The translations under genes were made by a program, and so were the position numbers. Of a stretch of DNA of 40,676 nt, positions 33,609-40,676 are shown piece by piece. The DNA is from Actinomycetota bacterium (lineage in GTDB: Bacteria > Actinomycetota > Humimicrobiia > JAHJRV01): the NCBI GenBank assembly GCA_018830725.1, contig JAHJRV010000005.1:1-40676 (forward strand), read 5' to 3'. The first letter of the stretch is position 1. Each line of letters opens with the position of its first letter. Under the pieces are notes generated by a model. The model had not been told where the DNA came from and did not search any database. It was given only the letters and a program-made list of their open reading frames with translations.

Positions 33609-35021
33609 ATGGATAGACAAGAATATTTAAGCAGGATACCTAAGGTTGATAACATATTATCAATTCCTGATACTAAAAAGCTTTTAGAAAAGTTTCCCAG
33701 AAATATTGTAGTAGAAGCAATAAGAACCGTTCTTGAAGAATTAAGGCAATCCATATCTGAAGCGAAAGAAGAAGAACTTGAATCTATAACCATTGATTCA
33801 GAGGATCTTATACCAATAATTTCTAAACTTGTAGAAAAAATTATGACTCCAAGCTTGAGGAAAGTGATAAACGCTACAGGAGTTATTATTCATACAAATT
33901 TAGGAAGAGCTCCACTTTCTGAGCAAGCACTCAATTCATTAAGCAAAATATCAGAAGGATATTCAAACCTTGAGTATGATCTTATTAAAGGTGAAAGAGG
34001 CGACAGGCAGATGCATGTAAAAGCTCTTCTTACAACACTAACCAATGCTGAGGATGCAATGGTTGTAAATAACAATGCTGCTGCTGTTCTTTTAGCATTA
34101 AACAGTATAGCTAAGGATAATGAGGTAATAATTTCAAGGGGTCAGTTAGTAGAGATAGGAGGTTCTTTTAGAATTCCTGATGTTATAAGTTCGAGTGGAG
34201 CTATAATTAGAGAAGTTGGTACCACCAACAAAACAAGATTATTAGACTATCAAAAAGCAATCACTGATGAAACAGCTATTATCTTGAGAGTTCATACTTC
34301 CAATTACAGGATTGTAGGATTTGCTGAGCAAGTAAGCTTATCTGATTTAGTTAAATTGGGGCATCAGTATAATATTCCCATTATGGATGATTTGGGAAGC
34401 GGTGTCTTATTGGAACTTGATGTTGAAGGTTTTGAAGATGAACCAATTGTGAAAAGCAGTATAGAAGCTGGTGCTGATATCGTTACATTTTCTGGGGATA
34501 AGATATTAGGAGGCCCCCAAGCAGGAATAATATTAGGAAAAACTGAATTTATACAGAAAATGAGAGTAAATCCTCTGACAAGAGCTCTTAGAGTAGACAA
34601 AATGATACTTGCTGCACTTGAAGCTACATTGAGATTATATCTTGACCCAAAGAAGGCTAAGGCGCAAATTCCAGTAACTAAAATGATAACTTATCCTATT
34701 AATGAAATTGCACGTATGGCAAGAAATATTGAAAAAAAATTAGTAGAAGAATTAGGTAGCAAATGTGATATTGATATTAAAAAGGAATTTTCGAAGGTTG
34801 GTGGTGGTGCGTTGCCACTTTTGAATTTAAAAACAAGAGTAGTTACACTATTACCAAGGACAATATCACCAAATAAGTTGGCATCAAAACTAAGATTATT
34901 GTCAATACCCATAATAGTAAGAATAGATAAGGATTTAATGATTATTGATCCAAGAACTCTTCTACCAGGTGAGGATGAAATAGTAGTAAATTCAGTAAAG
35001 GAGGTAATTCTTAGTGAATAA
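33609..35021 (+). CDS. selA: L-seryl-tRNA(Sec) selenium transferase
   Basis: The 470-residue PLP enzyme converts Ser-tRNA(Sec) to Sec-tRNA(Sec) with selenophosphate. Motifs include VINATGVIIHTNLGRAPLSE, the N-terminal signature, VVNNNAAAVLLALN and IMDDLGSGVL, and the PLP lysine near residue 298 in FSGDKILGGPQAG. It ends with PRTLLPGEDEIVV. I chose ATG 33609, with AAGGGTG upstream. A GTG at 33600 would add three residues. Length is normal. The gene overlaps selB by 8 nt. selD, which makes selenophosphate, is not in this window and must lie elsewhere. Confidence 0.97.
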   Translation: MDRQEYLSRIPKVDNILSIPDTKKLLEKFPRNIVVEAIRTVLEELRQSISEAKEEELESITIDSEDLIPIISKLVEKIMTPSLRKVINATGVIIHTNLGRAPLSEQALNSLSKISEGYSNLEYDLIKGERGDRQMHVKALLTTLTNAEDAMVVNNNAAAVLLALNSIAKDNEVIISRGQLVEIGGSFRIPDVISSSGAIIREVGTTNKTRLLDYQKAITDETAIILRVHTSNYRIVGFAEQVSLSDLVKLGHQYNIPIMDDLGSGVLLELDVEGFEDEPIVKSSIEAGADIVTFSGDKILGGPQAGIILGKTEFIQKMRVNPLTRALRVDKMILAALEATLRLYLDPKKAKAQIPVTKMITYPINEIARMARNIEKKLVEELGSKCDIDIKKEFSKVGGGALPLLNLKTRVVTLLPRTISPNKLASKLRLLSIPIIVRIDKDLMIIDPRTLLPGEDEIVVNSVKEVILSE

Positions 35022-36957
35022 AAACTCCTATCCTTCAGTCATAATAGGGACAGCAGGTCATATAGACCATGGAAAAACTGAGCTTATAAAGCAAATAACA
35101 GGTATAGATACAGATAGACTAATAGAAGAAAAACAGAGGGGTATGTCAATAGATATAGGTTTCGCTCCCCTGGTTTTTTCTTCAGGTAAAATTGTTGGAG
35201 TAATAGATGTTCCAGGACATGAGAAATTTGTAAAAAATATGATGGTAGGTGCATCAGGAATTGATATTGGTCTTTTGGTGATTGCTGCTGATGATGGAAT
35301 AATGCCACAGACTATTGAACACTTTGATATATTAAGACTTTTAAATATTAATAAGCTATTGGTAGTGATTACAAAAATGGATTTAGTAGATGAAGAGACA
35401 GTAGATATAGTTGAAAGTGAAATTAAAGAACTTTTAAAAAATAGTCCTTATAGAGATGCAGCAATAGTTAGGACATCTTCAAAGACCAGAGAAGGGATAG
35501 AGGAAGTAGTTAAAGAGTTAGAAAAACTAACCTCATTAAAATTTACAAAAGATATTAATTTGCCAATTAGACTTCCAATAGATCGTGTCTTTACTCTTTC
35601 TGGAATAGGTACTGTAATTACTGGTACATTATGGTCAGGAAAAGTAAAATCTGGTGATGAAATAGAGATACTTCCTAATAAAATAAGATGTAGAATCAGA
35701 AATGTTCAGGTCTTTAACGAAGATGTAAAAGAAGCACTTGCTGGACAAAGAGTTGCATTAAATTTAATAGGAGTTAAAAAGAATCAGTTGAGTAGAGGAG
35801 ATGTCGTTTTAAAACCTGGATATTTAACCCCAACTTCTTTATTAGATACCCATATTGAAATTTTATCAAATCAAAAGAGTAGCCTTAAGTCAGGAAGAAA
35901 AGTGAGTTTGCATCATGGAACGAGAGAGATTATAGCCAAAGCCTCTCTGCTTGGTGTGGGAGAGATAAAACCTGGAGAAACAGGTTATGTGAGATTCAAA
36001 TTGGACTACCCATTAGTTGTTAAAAATTATGATAAATTTATAATAAGAAATTCATCTCTACTAAGAACAATGGGGGGCGGGTTAATACTTCTCTCACATC
36101 CATCTAAAAAAAGAATAAAGAGAGAAAAAATTATAGATAAACTTAATATACTTTATGCTGGAAATAAAGATGAAATAATATCTTTGTGGCTTAAGGAAAA
36201 TTATCCGGAACCATTAACTACAGGCGAAATATCGAAAAAGTCAGAAATTTCAGTTGAGGAAGTAGAAGATGTAATAAAAAAGTTATTGCATTTAAATAAA
36301 GTTATTAATATGTCAACTGGTGTATCAATATCTGATAAACCACAATATCTTTTATTAACTGATTTTCAAAGACTTAGACAGGAAATGCTTTCCTATTTGG
36401 AAGAATATCACTTAGAAAATATCTTAAAAATTGGAATTGATACTGAAATTTTAAGAAAAAAAATATTTTTCACAATTCCAAAAACAAAGTATGAGACATT
36501 GTTACAAAAATTTCAGCAAGATAAAATTATAATTAAAGAAGGCTCAAAAATATTGTCCCCTCTTATATCCTATGAGCTAAGTGGAAAGGAAAAACAGAAT
36601 TATTTATTAGTAAAAAATAGTATAGTAAGTGGAAAGTTTTCACCACCAGATGTGAAAGAGTTATCTAAAAATATCAATCTAAGTATTGAAGAAGTTAACC
36701 AGATTCTAAATATTTTAAAAAGAGAAAAAAAGGTTATTAAATTAAAAGACGGACTTTTTTTTGCAACAGAATCATTTGAAAAAGCAAAAGATAAATTAAT
36801 AGAAACAATTAATAAAAATAGAAAAATTACATTAGCTAAATTTAGGGATGTTTTAAAGACTTCAAGAAAATATTCAGAAGCATTATTGGAATATTTTGAC
36901 AAAGAAGGTTTAACAAAAAGAGTAGAAGATTACAGGATTCTTAAAAAGAATGACTGA
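35014..36957 (+). CDS. selB: Selenocysteine-specific elongation factor
   Basis: The 647-residue EF-Tu-like GTPase has G1 AGHIDHGKTELIKQITG (about 14-30), G3 DVPGHEKFVKNMMVGA, and G4 TKMD. Domains II-III follow (about 180-365; VFTLSGIGTVITGTLWSG). The C-terminal half (about 380-645) contains winged-helix repeats that bind the SECIS hairpin, such as TTGEISKKSEISVEEVEDVI and the final KYSEALLEYFDKEGL. The start is GTG, 6 nt after AAAGGAGGT, inside selA. The stop is 1 nt before the tRNA(Sec). It delivers Sec-tRNA to in-frame UGA codons. Confidence 0.97.
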   Translation: MNKNSYPSVIIGTAGHIDHGKTELIKQITGIDTDRLIEEKQRGMSIDIGFAPLVFSSGKIVGVIDVPGHEKFVKNMMVGASGIDIGLLVIAADDGIMPQTIEHFDILRLLNINKLLVVITKMDLVDEETVDIVESEIKELLKNSPYRDAAIVRTSSKTREGIEEVVKELEKLTSLKFTKDINLPIRLPIDRVFTLSGIGTVITGTLWSGKVKSGDEIEILPNKIRCRIRNVQVFNEDVKEALAGQRVALNLIGVKKNQLSRGDVVLKPGYLTPTSLLDTHIEILSNQKSSLKSGRKVSLHHGTREIIAKASLLGVGEIKPGETGYVRFKLDYPLVVKNYDKFIIRNSSLLRTMGGGLILLSHPSKKRIKREKIIDKLNILYAGNKDEIISLWLKENYPEPLTTGEISKKSEISVEEVEDVIKKLLHLNKVINMSTGVSISDKPQYLLLTDFQRLRQEMLSYLEEYHLENILKIGIDTEILRKKIFFTIPKTKYETLLQKFQQDKIIIKEGSKILSPLISYELSGKEKQNYLLVKNSIVSGKFSPPDVKELSKNINLSIEEVNQILNILKREKKVIKLKDGLFFATESFEKAKDKLIETINKNRKITLAKFRDVLKTSRKYSEALLEYFDKEGLTKRVEDYRILKKND

Positions 36958-36958
36958 A

Positions 36959-37054
36959 GGAGGTGTAACTGTTCTGGTGGGCAGCTCGGTCTTCAAAACC
37001 GTTGTGGGGAGTAAGTGCTTCCCAGGTAGGTTCGATTCCTATCCACCTCCGCCA
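36959..37054 (+). tRNA. selC: tRNA-Sec (anticodon UCA)
   Basis: This 96-nt gene has an encoded CCA end. The acceptor GGAGGTG pairs with CACCTCC, followed by discriminator G and CCA. The anticodon loop CTTCAAA, on a CGGT/ACCG stem, gives anticodon UCA. The long variable arm has a 7-bp stem (TGGGGAG/CTTCCCA). The T arm GTAGG-TTCGATT-CCTAT extends the acceptor, as in the 13-bp coaxial stack of bacterial tRNA(Sec). It starts one base after the selB stop. Confidence 0.95.
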
Positions 37055-37104
37055 AAAAATTTATAAAATATCAGATTCTCACTAAAAAAGTATTGGAAGA
37101 TTTG

Positions 37105-37193
37105 GGTATAGTTTCTCGACTGAAATGTCTTCGAAACCATACCACAAATCTATTAATAGAGATTATATTTAGTAATATATTAAATTCTCATTA
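37105..37193 (+). repeat. Dispersed 3' element, copy 3 with both palindrome arms
   Basis: GGTATAGTTTC (37105-37115) pairs with GAAACCATACC (37133-37143) at 10 of 11 positions, with a 17-nt loop. The right arm continues into CACAAATCTATTAATAGA, shared with the other copies. It lies 50 nt downstream of selC and may be the complete form of the element. Confidence 0.75.
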
Positions 37194-37211
37194 TAAGAAT
37201 ATTAAAAGAAT

Positions 37212-38081
37212 ATGAAAGCTACAGTTGCAATAGTCAATTACAATACAAAAGACTTTTTAGATAAATGTTTAAACTCAATCTATAAATTTGGTTCTAAATA
37301 TGATATTGAAGTAATAGTTGTTGATAATAATTCAGATGATGGTAGTGTTCAGATGGTAAGAAATAATTATCCAGATGTAAAACTTATTGTAAATTCTAAG
37401 AACATAGGTTATACAGCAGCAGCAAATCAATCAATAAAATTAACAAATTCAGATTTTTTAATACTTTTAAATAGTGATACGGAGGTCTTTGAAGGAAGCA
37501 TAGATAGAATTATTGAATATTTAAAAAACAATACTGAAGTAGGTGTAGTAGGACCAAAAATAATTGACCCATCTGGTAATGCACATCTCTCATGTAGAAG
37601 GTTCCCATCTTTTAAAGAAGCTGCAATGCATGTTTTAGTAGGTATATTTTGGTCAAGAAATCCGTATACAAGAAGATATAAGATGATGGATTTTGATCAT
37701 AATAAAGAAGTGAAGATAGATTGGGTGAGTGGAGCATGTATGGGTTTAAGAAGAAGAGCTTTAGATGAAGTTGGTTTATTTGATGAGAGATACTACATGT
37801 ATGTTGAAGATCTCGACCTCTGTGAAAGAATGTGGAATGCTGGATGGGAGGTAAGATATTTTCCCAGGGCTACAGTTGTTCATTACATAGGTGGAAGTAC
37901 GAAGGGAACTGGTGTTGAGCTTTTTTACCAACAACAAAAAAGTGTTTTTAGATATTTTTTAAAGAATTATGGATATAGTTGGAGAGTTATTTTAATTCCA
38001 TTTCTAGCAATAGCATTAGGATTTAGAGTTTTGGTGTTTTTTATAATAAAAAATTATGAGAAATTTATAAAAAGAAAATAA
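37212..38081 (+). CDS. GT2-family glycosyltransferase (rhamnosyltransferase-like)
   Basis: The 289-residue GT-A enzyme starts VAIVNYNTKDFLDKCLNSIY and has VIVVDNNSDDGSVQMV (nucleotide-sugar site) and LLNSDTEVF (near residue 93, the metal-binding DxD-like region). It also has IDWVSGACMGLRRRALDEVG and YMYVEDLDLCERMWNAGWEV, which holds the catalytic acidic residues. A membrane-associated helix lies at about 258-280. Similar enzymes add rhamnose or other sugars to surface glycans. The acceptor cannot be told. It is the first gene of a short glycan group with the next methyltransferase and the WecA-like gene. A dispersed element begins at its stop codon. Confidence 0.9.
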   Translation: MKATVAIVNYNTKDFLDKCLNSIYKFGSKYDIEVIVVDNNSDDGSVQMVRNNYPDVKLIVNSKNIGYTAAANQSIKLTNSDFLILLNSDTEVFEGSIDRIIEYLKNNTEVGVVGPKIIDPSGNAHLSCRRFPSFKEAAMHVLVGIFWSRNPYTRRYKMMDFDHNKEVKIDWVSGACMGLRRRALDEVGLFDERYYMYVEDLDLCERMWNAGWEVRYFPRATVVHYIGGSTKGTGVELFYQQQKSVFRYFLKNYGYSWRVILIPFLAIALGFRVLVFFIIKNYEKFIKRK

Positions 38082-38140
38082 AAATGTCTTCGAAACTATG
38101 CCACAAAGCTATATAAGATAAATATTATTTGTAATAAATT
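38080..38140 (+). repeat. Dispersed 3' element, copy 4
   Basis: ATGTCTTCGAAACTATGCCA followed by CAAAGCTATATAAGATAAAT matches the copies at 37122 and 30801. It begins at the stop codon of the GT2 gene. Confidence 0.72.
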
Positions 38141-38177
38141 AGTTTTTTAAATTAAAGGAATTTTTTATATATTTATT

Positions 38178-39119
38178 ATGACAAGTGAGTTGGAAATAAA
38201 TAATTATAAATGCATTATATGTGATGGTAACAGGTTTAAAGAAGTTTTTAATCTCGAGAAGATATCAAAGAAACCCTATAGGGTTATAAAATGTTCAAAT
38301 TGCAGTATGATTTCAATCTATCCCATTCCTTCTAAAAATTTTATTCAAAGACATTATAATGATCCACTCTATCCCAAATCTGCTTATTTTAGGAATATAA
38401 CAATAAATTTTAAAGGAAGTCCCGAAGCTAAACTCTTTTTAAAAGGTTTAAATTTGATTGAAAAATTAAATCCTAATAAGGGAAAGATTTTAGATGTAGG
38501 TTGTTCATCAGGTGTTTTTTTAAATATGGCAAAAGATAGAGGATGGGAGACACTTGGAATTGATGTATCAAAAGATTTTGTAAATTATGCCAAAAAGAAT
38601 TTTAAGTTGGATATAAGATATGGTTTTTTAAAAGATTTTTCTTTTAAGGAAAATAGTTTTGATGTTGTGACATTATGGGATTTAATAGAGCATGTAAGAG
38701 AGCCAAAGAAGCTACTAAAAGAAGTGTGTAGGATTCTTAAGCCTGAAGGGATTGTTCTAATATTAACTCCTAATCAAAATTCTCTAATAAAAAAGACAAC
38801 TAATTTAAGTTACAAACTTAGTTTTGGAAGATGGAAGACCCCGGCAAATGTAGTCTATGATATACATCATTTATACTACTTCTCTAAAAAGAATATAACA
38901 ATTCTTTTAAACAAAATTGGTTTTAAGATAGTCTATACAGGTAAAGAGGAAACAATTTTAAACAGAATAATCGGGGAGGAATCTGACCACTGGATAAAGA
39001 AGAACAAGTTTATGGTTTTTGGACTTAGATTAATATTTTTTATTGCAAAATTAACTGGGAATAAAAATAAATTATTGATATTATCCAGGAAAAAGAGGAT
39101 ACTAGCAAATATTATTTAA
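38178..39119 (+). CDS. SAM-dependent methyltransferase with N-terminal zinc motif
   Basis: The 313-residue protein has an N-terminal two-CxxC zinc ribbon (CIICDGNRF ... CSNCSMISIYP, about residues 12-50). A class I methyltransferase core (about 95-210) follows: ILDVGCSSGVFLNMAKDRGW is motif I, LGIDVS the acidic strand, and FDVVTLWDLIEHVREPKKLL the motif that follows. The C-terminal region (about 215-313) has a membrane-like helix (FMVFGLRLIFFIAKLTG). Such proteins often act on sugars or lipids in surface-polysaccharide loci, as the neighbours suggest. The actual substrate is unknown. Confidence 0.87.
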   Translation: MTSELEINNYKCIICDGNRFKEVFNLEKISKKPYRVIKCSNCSMISIYPIPSKNFIQRHYNDPLYPKSAYFRNITINFKGSPEAKLFLKGLNLIEKLNPNKGKILDVGCSSGVFLNMAKDRGWETLGIDVSKDFVNYAKKNFKLDIRYGFLKDFSFKENSFDVVTLWDLIEHVREPKKLLKEVCRILKPEGIVLILTPNQNSLIKKTTNLSYKLSFGRWKTPANVVYDIHHLYYFSKKNITILLNKIGFKIVYTGKEETILNRIIGEESDHWIKKNKFMVFGLRLIFFIAKLTGNKNKLLILSRKKRILANII

Positions 39120-39212
39120 ATATAAATAGTAAAATAAGAATATTATCCAAAATTTTAAATTCCATAAAAACTTATAATTAATTTAAAAATCAATATAGAT
39201 GGTTATAGTAAA

Positions 39213-40301
39213 ATGCAATTTGAATTCTTAGAATTTTTACTATTTTTAGTAGCAATAGTTCTTACAGTAATTTTCACTCCATGGGTAAGAAGATTAGCTC
39301 TAAAAGTGGGTGCTTATGTTGATGTTCAAAGGGAAAGAAGAGAGAGGGACATTCATAAGGATATAACTCCAACTATGGGTGGACTTGCCATATTCCTTTC
39401 CTTTTTTATCACCTCTTTTTTTGCAATAGGGATTAATAAAAGTCTTATAGGGATAATTTTGGGTAGTTTAGTTATACTTACAGCAGGTATTATTGATGAT
39501 ATATATGAGCTTTCACCGCTGAAAAAACTTTTTTGGCAATTAGCATCAGCAATTATTTTAATTATATTTGGATTTTATCCCAGTGTTATCACTAACCCAT
39601 TTGGTGCAGAACCTATTTATTTAGATAAAATAAATCTTTCTTTTGCTCTCTTTGGAAAATCTCTTATTATTCCAATTTTTTCAATAATTTTTACCATTTT
39701 ATGGGTTATGATTTTAGAGAATGCAATAAATTTTCTTGATGGATTGGATGGTTTAGCCAGTGGAGTATCTGGAATTGCTGCATTAGTTCTTTTTGGAATT
39801 GCCGCAGAGTCAATTATTTTAACAAAACCTCAAACAGCTATTATGGCATTGATTTTTGCTGGAGCTATTTTTGGATTTCTACCACATAACTTTTATCCCG
39901 CAAGAATATTTTTAGGTGATACAGGAAGCATGTTTTTGGGTTATATGCTTGCAGTGATATCACTGCTTAAAGCAGCGAAAATACCGACAGCAATTATAGT
40001 TTTAGGTTTTCCAATATTGGATTTGGTCTGGGCGATAGTGAGAAGGTCTTTTAAAGGGAAGCTCCCGATAAATGCAGATAGAGGACATTTTCACCACCTG
40101 CTTGTAGATATCGGATTATCACAACCTCAAGCAGTTATAATACTTTATATTATTTGTGGAACTTTTGGCTTAGCCTCTCTTTTTCTAAAAGAAACCTATC
40201 AAAGCAAATTGATGTTAGCTTTTATTTTTGGATTGATGTTATTTACTGCAGCGATATTTATAATCTATGCCACGATTAAGAGGAACAATAGAAAAAGATA
40301 G
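39213..40301 (+). CDS. WecA/TagO-type undecaprenyl-phosphate N-acetylhexosamine-1-phosphate transferase
   Basis: The 362-residue membrane protein has about ten to eleven hydrophobic helices. Conserved cytoplasmic motifs are TPTMGGLAIFLSF, the Asp-Asp pair in GIIDDIYELSPLKK, NFLDGLDGLASG (about residues 174-185), FLGDTGSMFLGY and the C-terminal HFHHLLVDIGLS, which holds the HxxH-like sugar-recognition motif. This is the polyprenyl-phosphate sugar-phosphate transferase family (GT4/MraY-like), WecA branch rather than MraY. It starts lipid-linked glycan synthesis at the inner face of the membrane. In actinobacteria a WecA-type gene often sits before the atp operon. Here the next gene encodes a metallo-beta-lactamase-fold protein. 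Confidence 0.92.
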   Translation: MQFEFLEFLLFLVAIVLTVIFTPWVRRLALKVGAYVDVQRERRERDIHKDITPTMGGLAIFLSFFITSFFAIGINKSLIGIILGSLVILTAGIIDDIYELSPLKKLFWQLASAIILIIFGFYPSVITNPFGAEPIYLDKINLSFALFGKSLIIPIFSIIFTILWVMILENAINFLDGLDGLASGVSGIAALVLFGIAAESIILTKPQTAIMALIFAGAIFGFLPHNFYPARIFLGDTGSMFLGYMLAVISLLKAAKIPTAIIVLGFPILDLVWAIVRRSFKGKLPINADRGHFHHLLVDIGLSQPQAVIILYIICGTFGLASLFLKETYQSKLMLAFIFGLMLFTAAIFIIYATIKRNNRKR

Positions 40302-40542
40302 ACGGTATTGGTTAGTTTAAAAGAATTTTTGAATAACCTAAGAATAACCTAATAGATACTACCAAGCTCAACAAAAGGGATAAAACAATCACCAAACTTA
40401 TTTTTTAAAGTGTAAAGTGTGTTAAACTATTTAGAGTAATATATTAGTGTGTTATTAACAAAATAGGTCTAAAATTTACTTTATAAAAAATAATGCGCTA
40501 AAATCTCCGCCTTGATGAGTAAGGAAATTGGAAACATAAAAA

Positions 40543-40676
40543 ATGAGTGTAAATGAGATAAAAATAGCTGATAACTTATATATATATTCAAGTTCAAGAT
40601 ATCATAATATCAACTCAAGTGCATTTTTAACAAGGGAAGGGGTATTAATTATTGACACTATGCTTTTTCCTGATGA
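40543..40676 (+). CDS. Metallo-beta-lactamase-fold protein, N-terminal part (truncated by window edge)
   Basis: This is the first 44 codons of a frame that runs off the window. The start ATG has only a weak ribosome-binding site. The sequence KIADNLYIYSSSRYHNINSS, followed by AFLTREGVLIIDTMLFP, is the opening two-strand pattern of metallo-beta-lactamase-fold hydrolases, with the invariant Asp in IIDT. The HxHxDH metal motif would come just beyond the end, so hydrolase activity cannot be verified. The gap 40302-40542 shows no gene or clear signal. Confidence 0.78.
   Translation, partial: MSVNEIKIADNLYIYSSSRYHNINSSAFLTREGVLIIDTMLFPD

Overview
The window is about 40.7 kb of strongly AT-rich bacterial chromosome. 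Genes are dense and nearly all lie on the + strand. The exceptions are an ECF sigma/anti-sigma pair (13370-15034) and a DUF72 gene (24971-25738). TTG and GTG starts behind good Shine-Dalgarno sites are common (rpsF, rpsR, rplI, purA, purB, dnaJ, selB, nfnB). There is no prophage, CRISPR array, rRNA or intact insertion sequence.

Several gene orders point to an Actinomycetota-like lineage, despite the low G+C. These are dnaK-grpE-dnaJ-hspR with HAIR-like operators, and sigma/anti-sigma, trxB, trxA and a CwlM-type amidase, the order known beside the replication origin in mycobacteria. The rpsF-ssb-rpsR-rplI-dnaB operon is also origin-proximal in many actinobacteria. NfnAB, CooC and selenocysteine machinery suggest an anaerobe. 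My best guess is a deep-branching, uncultured, low-GC anaerobic actinobacterium; Atribacterota-like or other uncultured anaerobes remain possible. This is inference from gene content.

Layout. 1-5004: the 3' part of a tad locus (tadZ partial, tadA, a tadB-tadC fusion, a 56-residue Flp pilin, tadE, a short TadG-like protein). 5248-8465: ribosomal protein/replication operon ending in dnaB. 8722-12981: a COG2509 FAD protein, purA and purB. 13009-15034: an orphan ribbon-helix-helix-like protein, then the divergently oriented ECF sigma/anti-sigma pair. 15171-20429: trxB, trxA, CwlM-like amidase, NlpC/P60 endopeptidase, histone-deacetylase-family protein and a lipoprotein. 20632-24957: HspR-controlled chaperone operon. 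24971-29456: DUF72, a possible small ORF, cooC and nfnAB. 29826-32625: DUF4349 lipoprotein, YtxH, DUF951 and ychF. 32673-37054: a methyltransferase and a compact selA-selB-selC operon. 37212-40301: surface-glycan genes (GT2, methyltransferase, WecA/TagO-type). 40543-end: start of a metallo-beta-lactamase-fold gene.

Between the genes lie several families of short dispersed repeats. One is a 45-70 bp element found just 3' of genes. Others are G/C-rich hairpins, REP-like palindromes and a 42-bp element shared by the regions upstream of trxB and rpsF. Some repeats have become the last codons of neighbouring genes. The best-supported regulatory finding is the dnaK promoter, a perfect TTGACA-17-TATAAT overlapped by two 21-bp HAIR-like sites.
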